From positions 53,511 through 117,510 of the forward strand of contig NZ_BBYM01000031.1 of NCBI RefSeq assembly GCF_001570405.1: DNA of 64,000 nucleotides. The letters run 5' to 3'. The notes under the pieces are model-generated. The model saw only the letters and a list, made by a program, of their open reading frames with translations, did no database searches and was not told where the DNA came from. The stretch is from Microtetraspora niveoalba (GTDB taxonomy: Bacteria > Actinomycetota > Actinomycetes > Streptosporangiales > Streptosporangiaceae). Below, piece after piece: positions 43,050 through 50,890 of the stretch. The stretch's first letter is position 1, and every line of letters begins with the position of its first letter. The position numbers and the translations under genes are program-made.

Positions 43050-43176
43050 CACGCGGATCCGTGCGCTCGTCCAGCAGCCCGCTGCTGAGGAAGCTCACCG
43101 GCGATGTCGCCGGTGCACCATCACCCCCCTCGATCGGCGCCGTCGGCTCCGATCGCTCCTGGTGCAGGAGACCTTC
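43050..43176 (+). promoter_or_regulatory. Structured 5' leader RNA, copy 2 (SD-sequestering)
   Basis: Leader of chitinase gene 2, alignable with 29735-29872. Hairpins: 43072-43087 (CAGCAG/CTGCTG), 43096-43115 (CACCGGCGA/TCGCCGGTG), 43131-43155 (CGATCGG/CCGATCG) and 43156-43170 (CTCCTG/CAGGAG, the last arm being the ribosome binding site). Paired positions differ from copy 1 while pairing is kept. Unpaired GGATCCGTG, GAGGAAG and CCATCACC are identical. Copy 1 has a 10-base insertion after CCATCACC. Confidence 0.62.
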
Positions 43177-44919
43177 ATGCGACCACGCACACTGCTGCGC
43201 GCGGCACTGGCCTTGCTCGCCACCGCCGCCGCGGCGCTCACCCTCTCCCCGGCCCAGCCGGCCGCCGCGAGCTCGGCGGCCGCCCTGCCCCCGCACGTGT
43301 TCGCGCCGTACTTCGAGGCGTGGACCGGCGAGGACCCGGCGACGCTCTCCGAGCAGTCCGGCGCCAAGTACCTGACCATGGCGTTCCTCCAGGCCGCGAC
43401 CCGCGGATCGTGCACGGCCTACTGGAACGGCGACACCGAGATGCCGATCGCCGCCTCCACGTTCGGCGCGTCCATCACCAAGATCCGCAACGCGGGCGGC
43501 GACGTCATCCCGTCCTTCGGCGGCTACACGGCCACCAACACCGGCACCGAGATCGCGGACAGTTGCTCCAACGTGAACTCGATCGCCGCGGTCTTCCAGA
43601 GCGTGATCACCACGTACGGGGTCACCCGGATCGATCTGGACATCGAGGACAACTCGCTGAACAACAGCGCCGGGATCGACCGCCGCAACAAGGCGATCAA
43701 GCTCACCCAGGACTGGGCCGCCGCCAACGGCAGGACCGTGCAGTTCTCGTACACGCTGCCGACGACCACGCACGGCCTCGCCGACAGCGGCCTCGCCGTG
43801 CTGCGGAACGCCAAGGCCAACAACGCCAGGATCGACGTCGTCAACATCATGACGTTCGACTACTACGACGGCGCGGCCCACAACATGGCGGACGACACCC
43901 GGACCGCGACGACCGGGCTGCACGCCCAGCTCTCCGCGCTCTACCCGGACAAGACGCCGGCACAGATCTGGAACATGATCGGCGTCACCGAGATGATCGG
44001 CATCGACGACTACGGCCCGGCCGAGACGTTCAGGACCGCCGACGCGGCTCCCGTGCTGGACTGGGCGACCTCCAAGGGGCTCGCCATGATCTCCTTCTGG
44101 GCGCTCCAGCGTGACAACGGCGGCTGCCCCGGCGTCGGCGGCTCCGACAGTTGCTCCGGCCTCGACCAGAGCACCTGGTACTTCAGCCGCGCGTTCGCGC
44201 CGTTCTCGGGCGACGGGCAGCCTCCCGGCGACGGCTTCTCGCTCGACGTCTCGCCCGCGTCCGGCTCGGTCGATCCGGGCGCGACCACGACGGCGACCGT
44301 CAGCACCACGCTGACCGGCGGAAACGCGCAGACCGTCACGCTCGCCGCGACCGGCGCGCCCACCGGGGTCACCGCGACCCTCAGCCCGGCCTCGGTCACG
44401 ACCGGCGGCAGTTCGACGCTGACGCTGGCCACCACCTCGGCCGCCCAGCCCGGCAGCTATCCGATCACGGTCACCGGCACCTCCCCGTCGGGCAGCCACA
44501 CGGCGACCTTCACCCTGACGATCAACGGATCGACGGGCGGCACGATGGGCAACCCCGGATTCGAGTCCGGCGCGCTCAGCCCGTGGACCTGCCAGACCGG
44601 CAGCGCCGTCGTCGGCTCCCCGGCCCACTCCGGCGTGCACGCGCTGCGGGTCTCGCCGACGCAGAGCCAGACCGGCCAGTGCGCGCAGTCGGTGACGCTC
44701 GCGCCCAACCACGCGTACACGCTGAAGGCCTGGGTCCAGGGGAACTACGCCTTCGTCGGCGTCTCCGGCGGCGCGACCGCCAGCACCTGGACGTCGTCGA
44801 GCGGCTGGAAGGAGCTGTCCCTGCCCTTCACCACCGGCTCGTCGGGCACGGTGACCGTCACCGTGAACGGCTGGTACGGCCAGGACGACGTCCACGCCGA
44901 CGACTTCTCCATCAGCTGA
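43177..44919 (+). CDS. Secreted GH18 chitinase with C-terminal Ig-like domain and CBM
   Basis: 580 residues. Signal peptide MRPRTLLRAALALLATAAAA to about residue 32; GH18 domain about 38-345 with APYFEAWTG, VIPSFGGYTATN and the catalytic strand VTRIDLDIEDNSL (DxDxE, final Glu acid/base); an Ig-like segment (about 350-450, Thr-rich: TATVSTTLTGGNAQTVTLAA); and a CBM (about 455-580) homologous to the N-terminal one of the first chitinase but at the other end. This barrel belongs to the ChiA-like subgroup that acts on crystalline chitin. Shares operator, promoter and leader RNA with 29873-31441. Confidence 0.94.
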   Translation: MRPRTLLRAALALLATAAAALTLSPAQPAAASSAAALPPHVFAPYFEAWTGEDPATLSEQSGAKYLTMAFLQAATRGSCTAYWNGDTEMPIAASTFGASITKIRNAGGDVIPSFGGYTATNTGTEIADSCSNVNSIAAVFQSVITTYGVTRIDLDIEDNSLNNSAGIDRRNKAIKLTQDWAAANGRTVQFSYTLPTTTHGLADSGLAVLRNAKANNARIDVVNIMTFDYYDGAAHNMADDTRTATTGLHAQLSALYPDKTPAQIWNMIGVTEMIGIDDYGPAETFRTADAAPVLDWATSKGLAMISFWALQRDNGGCPGVGGSDSCSGLDQSTWYFSRAFAPFSGDGQPPGDGFSLDVSPASGSVDPGATTTATVSTTLTGGNAQTVTLAATGAPTGVTATLSPASVTTGGSSTLTLATTSAAQPGSYPITVTGTSPSGSHTATFTLTINGSTGGTMGNPGFESGALSPWTCQTGSAVVGSPAHSGVHALRVSPTQSQTGQCAQSVTLAPNHAYTLKAWVQGNYAFVGVSGGATASTWTSSSGWKELSLPFTTGSSGTVTVTVNGWYGQDDVHADDFSIS

Positions 44920-44944
44920 TCGGGAGGATCTGCCCGGCACGCGC

Positions 44945-44976
44945 GGGCCGCCGCACCCGAACGGGTGCGGCGGCCC
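44945..44976. terminator. Bidirectional terminator hairpin
   Basis: Perfect 15-bp stem GGGCCGCCGCACCCG / CGGGTGCGGCGGCCC around AA, between the chitinase gene 2 stop and the convergent beta-propeller gene. Confidence 0.8.
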
Positions 44977-45000
44977 CTTCCGTCGCGAGCGGGACCCCGG

Positions 45001-45757
45001 TCAGGGGGTGACCACGGCGAGCTTGTCCACGTAGTCCTCGGTGGCCCACAGGTTGTCGTCCGGCCCCGGTGTGATGTCGAACGGCCCGGCCACGCTCGTG
45101 GGCACGGGATACTCGCTGATCGTCCCCGTCGTCGTGACACTGGCGATGTCGCCGGCGGCCTGCTCGGCGAACCACAGGTTGTCGTCCGGGCCGGCGGTGA
45201 TGCCCCAGGGGAACGCACCGGACGTCGGCAGCGCGTACTCGCTGATCGTCCCGGACGTGGTGATCCGCCCGATCTTGTCGGTGTTCGACTCCGTGAACCA
45301 CAGGGCTCCGTCGGAGCCGACGGCGACGTGGGCCGGCTGGGCGTCGGTGGTGGGAACGGAGTATTCGGTGAACGCGCCGCCCGTGGTGACCCGGCCGATC
45401 TTGTCGGCGTAGTTCTCGGGCGAACCAGAGCGCGCCGTCCGGCCCGGCGGTGATCCCGACCGGAGCCGCCGGGCTGGTCGGGATCGAGATCTCGTTGATC
45501 GTCGCCGCCCGCGACGCCTCCGCCGTACGCCGGGGACGGGGCGGGGGCGGGAAGTGGCAGCGGATCCGCCGGTGTTGCGGCCTCCGCTCGAGCATGAGGC
45601 AGATCTTCACCCACGGGCGAAGCGACGGCGGGCCGGGCGGCCGGGCGGCGGACGCCCACCCGGACGCCCACGCCGACAGCGGGGCGGACGCGGTCAGGAC
45701 CAGGGCCAGGGCGATGAGCGGGTACCCCAGGCGTCGGGTGCGGTGACGCAATATCAT
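45001..45757 (-). pseudogene. Secreted streptogramin-lyase-like beta-propeller, frameshifted
   Basis: Begins MILRHRTRRLGYPLIALALV, a signal peptide, and ends with four blades of the Vgb/NHL propeller type (each DNLWFAE or DGALWFTE plus DKIGRITTSGTISEYALPT). The two parts are in different frames: reading DGALWFA is followed by an extra C at about 45418-45421 (GCCCGAG where GCCGAG keeps frame), after which ENYADKIGRVTTGG continues to TGA at 45001. One base restores a 250-residue protein. So this is a recent frameshift, a sequencing error, or (less likely) a programmed shift. Activity on streptogramins is not implied. Confidence 0.75.
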
Positions 45758-45878
45758 CCCTTCCAACGGACGTTCGGAAAGAGCCGGGGAAGGCCCACTC
45801 TCTCTCGCCTGCCGCGCGGGGTCCCGCCGCCCGCGGTCCGTGGCCGGTCAGGACGGGACCAACTCCTGCCCGCAACGG

Positions 45879-46490
45879 TCAGGCGACGGAGTGGGTGACG
45901 ACGCCGGTGTAGACGCCCGGGAGGACGACGGCCGGGATGGTGACGACGAGTGTCGGCGCCCAACTGCTGGAGTAGCTGATCCCGGCCAGCTTGCGTCCGC
46001 TGAACGCGGTCACGGTGCCGGAGAGGGCGACCGCCTGCGCGGCGGTGGCCTGGCCGGGGACGCGGGTCCCGCCGCCCGCCGAGGCGGTGGTCGGCCCTGA
46101 CCAGTACGACACGTCGCTCTTGGGGATCGTCTGCGTCGGCAGCCCGGTCCCGGTGGTGAAGTTCGTGGCCGACACGGTCGCGGTCCAGGTCGGGTTGCCC
46201 GCTCGGGTGTCCGTCACGGTCACCGTGCCCATGGACGCGCTGATCGAGCCGCCGAGCGTGCCGCTGCCGAGGTTCGCCGTGCCGGGCACGGTGATCTCCA
46301 GCGGATCCTGGCGCAGCGCGACCATGGCGTTCCATCCGGTCTCGGGGGCGGAGGCCGAGGCGGGCGGAGCCCGCAGGACGAGCGACAGGACGAGTGACAC
46401 GGCGAGCGACAGGGCGAGTGACAGGGCGGCCGCGACCGGCGTCGACAAGGGGGTGCGCGCAACGAAGACGCCCGTACGGACCTTCCTCAT
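45879..46490 (-). CDS. Secreted protein, unknown
   Basis: 203 residues. N-terminal Arg/Thr stretch and a long hydrophobic signal (AALSLALSLAVSLVLSLVLR) end near ASA. The mature part is Thr/Ser/Gly-rich, beta-strand-like (TVPGTANLGSGTLGGSISAS; TVTVTDTRAGNPTWTATVSA) and cysteine-free, like a cell-surface or spore-coat domain. ATG at 46490 follows AGGA. It is immediately upstream of the frameshifted propeller on the same strand (121-base gap), and both are secreted. Confidence 0.75.
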   Translation of the reverse strand: MRKVRTGVFVARTPLSTPVAAALSLALSLAVSLVLSLVLRAPPASASAPETGWNAMVALRQDPLEITVPGTANLGSGTLGGSISASMGTVTVTDTRAGNPTWTATVSATNFTTGTGLPTQTIPKSDVSYWSGPTTASAGGGTRVPGQATAAQAVALSGTVTAFSGRKLAGISYSSSWAPTLVVTIPAVVLPGVYTGVVTHSVA

Positions 46491-46671
46491 TTCGATTCCT
46501 CACATGTCTCGTCGGCCCTGCCACCCGGCGTACGGCGGGGCCTCGGGCGGCGGGGGAACCGTCCGGATGCGGCGCCCGGCTCTCGCGGGCAGGGCCTCCG
46601 GCCGGAACGGGCGCACGGCCGAGCCACGGGGTTCCGGTCATGGTCGTCGGCAGCCTAGATCACGGTCGCCG

Positions 46672-46740
46672 GGCGGCGTTCCCCCGCACCATCCCGGGGA
46701 GGTAATCCCCTGCCAAAGATCGCGGCGGGAACACGCCGCC
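46672..46740. repeat. Nested inverted repeats upstream of the nuclease-helicase cassette
   Basis: Outer arms GGCGGCGTTCCC (46672) and GGGAACACGCCGCC (46727) pair with two unpaired bases; inside them GGGGA-GGTAA-TCCCC (46696-46710) pairs perfectly. They end 137 bases before the nuclease start. Could be a regulator site, a cruciform or RNA structure. The rest of 46491-46877 has no coding sequence I can support. Confidence 0.45.
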
Positions 46741-46877
46741 GGCCGGCTCGCCGGTCCCGTACCGGTGACCATGCGGAACGCTCGGTTTTGACGGAGGTCG
46801 CTGTTAGGCTGCCGACCCCCGCGACCACCCCGCCGCGGCCGCCGGGAACGACCGATCCGAAAAACCGCGAGGACCGA

Positions 46878-48014
46878 GTGAGCAGCTCCACCCACCGGCT
46901 CGACGCCCTGCGAGGGGGCGCCGCGCCCGTCGACCACAGCGCCCGCACCGTCGCCGCCCTGGCCGGCAACCCGGGGTGCGACCGCCGGGCCGTGCTCGAC
47001 GCGGCCGGGATCAGCAAGCGGAACACCGCCGTCCACCTCGGCCACCCCGCTCCTTTCGGGCAGTCGCCGTTCGCCCTGGCGCGGGCGAGGTCCTTCGAGG
47101 AACTGGTGAAGGCCGACCGCTGGGCGCACCTGCGGCGGCTGCTGCGTGAGACGCTCGGCCTGCCGATCTCCGGGATCTCCTGCGTCGACATCGGCGCCGG
47201 CGGTGACGCCACCCGCGAGCCGCGGCACGCCCGCACCCGCGAGGAGCTGCGGCGGGCCCTGGAGGAGGGTGAGCGCGCGGACGGCGAGCGCGCGGGCGGC
47301 GGCGAGGCCGCGCTCGTGGAGCGCCCGCTGCTCCGGCTGCCGGTCGCGGGCCACGAGGTCTACCTGGAGCCGGCCGTCGTCGTCGTCCGGGCCGGCGGCC
47401 GGTTCCACATCGTGGAGATCAAGTCGTTCGCGGTCATCGACGGGGCCGCCGACCCGGCGCAGGTCGCCGCCGCCTCCCGCCTCTCCGCCGTCTACGTGTA
47501 CGCGCTGAAGGCGATGTTCGCGGCCGAGGGCGTCGACCCGGGGCTGGTGTCGCACGAGGTCGTGCTGGTCTGCCCCAAGGACTTCGCCAACCACCCGACC
47601 GCGACGCTGCTCGACGTGCGCCTGCAGCTCGCCGCGCTGCGGCGGCAACTTTCCCGGCTCACCCGCGTCGACCGGATCCTCGACCGGCTCCCGGCCGACC
47701 TCACGTTCAGCCTGGAGCAGTCCACCGACGAGCTGGCCCGCGCGGTGCGCACGGTCGAGGCCCGGTACGCGCCCGAGTGCCTGTCCACCTGCGAGATGGC
47801 GTACTTCTGCCGTTCCGACGCCCGCGCCGCGGGCTCGCTCGACGTGCTCGGCCGGGTCACCCGCGACGACCTCGGCGGCCTCGGCTCGGTCGACGCGGTG
47901 CTCGACCTCGCCTCCGGCGAGCACGGCGCGCCGGCCGGGCACGCCGAGATCGCCGAGCAGCTCCGCCACGTCCACTCCATCTATCGCGAGCACGCCGCGG
48001 CGGTCGTGGCATGA
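46878..48014 (+). CDS. Cas4/Dna2-like PD-(D/E)XK nuclease with Fe-S cysteines
   Basis: 378 residues. The nuclease core is YLEPAVVVV then FHIVEIKSF, with E164 and the E180-I-K182 motif of RecB/Cas4 nucleases; SPFALARARSFEELV near residue 64 is typical of the family's N-terminal helix. Cysteines C34 and C301-x3-C305-x5-C311 reproduce the one-plus-three Cys arrangement that holds a 4Fe-4S cluster in Cas4 and AddB. An Arg/Glu-rich insert lies about 118-150. GTG at 46878 follows GAGG. No cas1/cas2 or CRISPR nearby. First gene of a three-gene cassette with an SF1 helicase, so probable 5'-end processing of DNA. Confidence 0.8.
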   Translation: MSSSTHRLDALRGGAAPVDHSARTVAALAGNPGCDRRAVLDAAGISKRNTAVHLGHPAPFGQSPFALARARSFEELVKADRWAHLRRLLRETLGLPISGISCVDIGAGGDATREPRHARTREELRRALEEGERADGERAGGGEAALVERPLLRLPVAGHEVYLEPAVVVVRAGGRFHIVEIKSFAVIDGAADPAQVAAASRLSAVYVYALKAMFAAEGVDPGLVSHEVVLVCPKDFANHPTATLLDVRLQLAALRRQLSRLTRVDRILDRLPADLTFSLEQSTDELARAVRTVEARYAPECLSTCEMAYFCRSDARAAGSLDVLGRVTRDDLGGLGSVDAVLDLASGEHGAPAGHAEIAEQLRHVHSIYREHAAAVVA

Positions 48015-48066
48015 GCGGGCGAACCGGCCTGCCCACGGTCCCGGCGGGCGTCAGCGAGGTGGGCGC

Positions 48067-49512
48067 ATGAGCGTCGTCACGTCCTACGCCCGCGCGCTGG
48101 CCGTCCGCGAGGGCCGCGCCCAGCCGATCGCGACCGTACGGCACCTGCACCTGGCGGCCGACCCCATGGTCCTCATCCCGCTCCGGCTGGCCGGTGAGGC
48201 GGCGGCGCCGCTCGGTGCCATGGTGGGCAACGATCCCGCGCGTCCGCGGCTGCTGGTCGTCCCGCAGCCGCGCAACCGCGACCTGCGGTTCGCCTTCATG
48301 GCCGAGCTGGCCCGGATCGTGCTTCCGTACATCGAGAGCCGGGCCACCGCGACCGAGACGGTCACCGGGAAGAACGAGCGCGAGCGCTACCTGGACGCGC
48401 CGCAGGTCATCGTGCCCGGACGGGGAGCGGTCGAGTTCGTCCGGCTGCTCGGCCGCTCCACCCGGTTCCGCCGCACCGACGGCCCCTATCCCGTCGACCC
48501 CGCCGTGCCCGTCCTCGGCCAGTGGCTGACCTTCCTGTACGAGCGCGCCGAGTTCGCCGGGTCGTCGGCGCTGGTCCCGATGACCGAGGCGCTGACCCTG
48601 CACTGGGCGACCGGGCAGAGCCCGATGGAGGACGCCAACCTGGCCACGCTGCTGGCGTGGATCTGCCCGCCGCCGGGGCTGGACGCCCGGGAGGCCGCGG
48701 CCGCCGCCGAGGATCCCGCCCACCGGCCCCCGGCCGGGCCGGACACCGACCCCGGCTTCGACGCGCAGGTGTTGCGGCCCGCGATCGAGGCGTACGACGC
48801 CTCCGGCTCGCCGGAGCAGGTGCGGGAGGCCCTGCGCACCCAGCTCGAACCGACCTGGCGGCTCATGTGGCAGGCCGTCGACCTGCTGCGCGGCCTGCCG
48901 GAGGCGGCGAGCGTCGTCGACCGGTGGGCCCTCGACCGCGATCGGTACACGCGCGAGATCGCCCGGCTGGCCGAGGGCGGGCCGCCCCGGGGCCGCCGCG
49001 ACCAGGCGGGGTCCGCCGCGGCCCGGCTGTGGGACATGGAGTCGGCCCGGCAGTCCTACGACGCGCAGCGCGCCTACGACGACCCGCTGGTGATGGCGGA
49101 GCACCGCGCGACCGGGAAGGCGTTCGCCGGCGAGGTGGTCCACGTCGAGGCGGACCGGATGATCCTGCTGCCCGGCGGGCGCAAGCCGGTCCTGCGCCCG
49201 CTGGTCACCGTGCGCTCCGCCGACCCTGTGCGGCTCGCTCCCGGGAAGAAGGTCTTCTCGGCACACCGCCGCCGGCAGTCGGGCGAGATCGTCGAGGTCG
49301 ACGGCGACCTCGTCGTGGTCCAGCTCAACGACCAGCTCGCCAAGGGCGCGGGCGTGCCCGCCGCCGGCGACGCGGTCTGCTTCACCGAGCTGGACCTCGG
49401 CGGGCGGATCCGGCCCGGCTTCCCGGCCGCCGAGGAGACGCCCTGGACCCACGGCGGGCCGCCCGCCGCGTACGAGCCGACCGACGAGGACGCCGAGGAG
49501 GCGTGGTCTTGA
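48067..49512 (+). CDS. Uncharacterised middle protein of the cassette
   Basis: 481 residues, soluble, acidic, no catalytic motif recognised. Regions: N-terminal VTSYARALAVREGRAQPIAT; a conserved-looking middle TFLYERAEFAGSSALVPMTE and LLAWICPPPGL; and a C-terminal small beta domain (FAGEVVHVEADRMILLPGGR; VQLNDQLAKGAG) that resembles an OB-like accessory domain of Sen1/Upf1 helicases. ATG at 48067 follows GAGGTGGG. It overlaps the helicase gene by 4 bases, so it is likely a stoichiometric partner or adaptor between nuclease and helicase. Confidence 0.7.
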   Translation: MSVVTSYARALAVREGRAQPIATVRHLHLAADPMVLIPLRLAGEAAAPLGAMVGNDPARPRLLVVPQPRNRDLRFAFMAELARIVLPYIESRATATETVTGKNERERYLDAPQVIVPGRGAVEFVRLLGRSTRFRRTDGPYPVDPAVPVLGQWLTFLYERAEFAGSSALVPMTEALTLHWATGQSPMEDANLATLLAWICPPPGLDAREAAAAAEDPAHRPPAGPDTDPGFDAQVLRPAIEAYDASGSPEQVREALRTQLEPTWRLMWQAVDLLRGLPEAASVVDRWALDRDRYTREIARLAEGGPPRGRRDQAGSAAARLWDMESARQSYDAQRAYDDPLVMAEHRATGKAFAGEVVHVEADRMILLPGGRKPVLRPLVTVRSADPVRLAPGKKVFSAHRRRQSGEIVEVDGDLVVVQLNDQLAKGAGVPAAGDAVCFTELDLGGRIRPGFPAAEETPWTHGGPPAAYEPTDEDAEEAWS

Positions 49513-50876
49513 CCGTCACCCGTTTCCCCGACCCGCTCGGCCTCGTACCCGCCGCCCCCTGGCCGGAGGAGGACCCGGGGGTGGCGGCCGACCGCGCCAC
49601 CGCCGCGATCCTCGCCGACTTCACTGGCGGGCGGCATCGGGGCGTCATCGTCGACTCGCCGCCGGGGGCGGGCAAGTCCACGCTGGTCGTGGCGACGACG
49701 CTGGAGCTGGCCGGGGCCGGCGAGCGCCTGATGATCGTCGCGCAGACCAACGAGCAGGTGGACGACCTGGCCGACAAGATCGCCACGCGGAATCCGGCGC
49801 TCACGATCGGCCGCCTGCACAAGGACGGCTTCCTGGTGCCCGAGCGGGTGACGCGGCATCCCGGCGTCCGGGCGTCCAAGAAGGTCGACGACGTGGCGTC
49901 CTGCGCGGTGGTCCTGGCCACCGCCGACAAGTGGGCGTACGTGTCCGGCCACACCTGGCAGTGGGCGATCATCGACGAGGCGTACCAGATGCGCTCGGAC
50001 AAACTGCTGGCCATCGCCGCGCTGTTCGAGCGGGCGCTGTTCGTCGGCGACCCGGGCCAGCTCGACCCGTTCTCCGTCGTGGAGACCGAGCGCTGGGCGG
50101 GCCTCGCCTGGGACCCGATGCAGAGCGCGGTGGCCGTCACCGCCCGGCTCAACGACCTGCCGGTCCACCGGCTGCCCGTCTCCTGGCGGCTTCCGGCCTC
50201 GGCCGCCCCGCTCGTCTCGGAGGCGTTCTATCCGTTCACGCCGTTCCGGTCGGGCACCGGGCCGGGCGAGCGCGTCCTCGAACTCGCCGGCCCCGGATCG
50301 CCCGTCACCGGGACCCCCGCCGCCTGGGACCGCGCCCTTGAGGAGGCCGCGGCGACCGGCTGGGCGCTGCACGAGCTGCCCAGCCGCCACACCATACGGA
50401 CCGACGCCGACGCGGTGCGGGCGTGCGCCGGGCTGGCCGCCCGGCTGGTGGAACGCGGCGCGGTCGCCCACGACGAGCACGGCTCCCATGGCGTGGACGC
50501 CGCCCGCGTCGCCATCGGGGCCGCCCACAACGACCAGGTGGCCGCCATCCGGGCCGCCGGCGTCCCGGACGGTGTCACCGTGGACACCGCCAACCGGCTC
50601 CAGGGCCGCGAGTACGACGTGACGATCGTCCTGCACCCGCTGTCCGGGCGGCGCGACGCCACCGCGTTCCACCTCGAATCGGGCCGCCTGTGCGTGCTGA
50701 CCTCGCGCCACCGGCACGCCTGCGTCGTCGTGGCCCGCGCCGGGATCCCCGAGCTCCTGGACGCCCACCCGAGCACCGGGCGGGTACGGCTGAACGAGCC
50801 GGTCAAGTTCCCGGACGGCTGGGAGGCCAACCAGGCGGTCCTCGCCCATCTCGCCGCCCACCGCGTGCCCGGCTGA
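49509..50876 (+). CDS. SF1 (Upf1-like) DNA/RNA helicase
   Basis: 455 residues, a minimal SF1 motor: motif I SPPGAGKST (50-58), Ia IVAQTNEQ, II IIDEAYQM (D156-E157), III VGDPGQLDPF (179-188), IV-V ANRLQGREYDVTIVLHPLSG, VI LTSRHRHACVVVARAG. No insertions of UvrD type; the DEAY box and QGREYD pattern indicate the SF1B Upf1-like/AAA_30 group. TTG at 49509 is preferred: GAGGAG lies 8 bases upstream and TTGA overlaps the previous stop; GTG at 49503 is too close. Probably unwinds nucleic acid for the nuclease of the cassette. Confidence 0.82.
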   Translation: MTVTRFPDPLGLVPAAPWPEEDPGVAADRATAAILADFTGGRHRGVIVDSPPGAGKSTLVVATTLELAGAGERLMIVAQTNEQVDDLADKIATRNPALTIGRLHKDGFLVPERVTRHPGVRASKKVDDVASCAVVLATADKWAYVSGHTWQWAIIDEAYQMRSDKLLAIAALFERALFVGDPGQLDPFSVVETERWAGLAWDPMQSAVAVTARLNDLPVHRLPVSWRLPASAAPLVSEAFYPFTPFRSGTGPGERVLELAGPGSPVTGTPAAWDRALEEAAATGWALHELPSRHTIRTDADAVRACAGLAARLVERGAVAHDEHGSHGVDAARVAIGAAHNDQVAAIRAAGVPDGVTVDTANRLQGREYDVTIVLHPLSGRRDATAFHLESGRLCVLTSRHRHACVVVARAGIPELLDAHPSTGRVRLNEPVKFPDGWEANQAVLAHLAAHRVPG

Positions 50877-50890
50877 GCGGACCCGCCGCG

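Noticed and set aside
29687..43176. Similar chitinase leaders explained by a simple gene duplication
   Set aside because: The coding regions differ in GH18 subgroup and module order from the first codons on, so the leaders are conserved beyond the genes.
45001..45757. Virginiamycin B lyase (antibiotic resistance) call
   Set aside because: Only the propeller fold is shared; signal peptide and frameshift argue against a functional resistance gene.
46878..48014. cas4 of a CRISPR system
   Set aside because: No cas1, cas2, effector or repeat array in the window; helicase neighbour instead.
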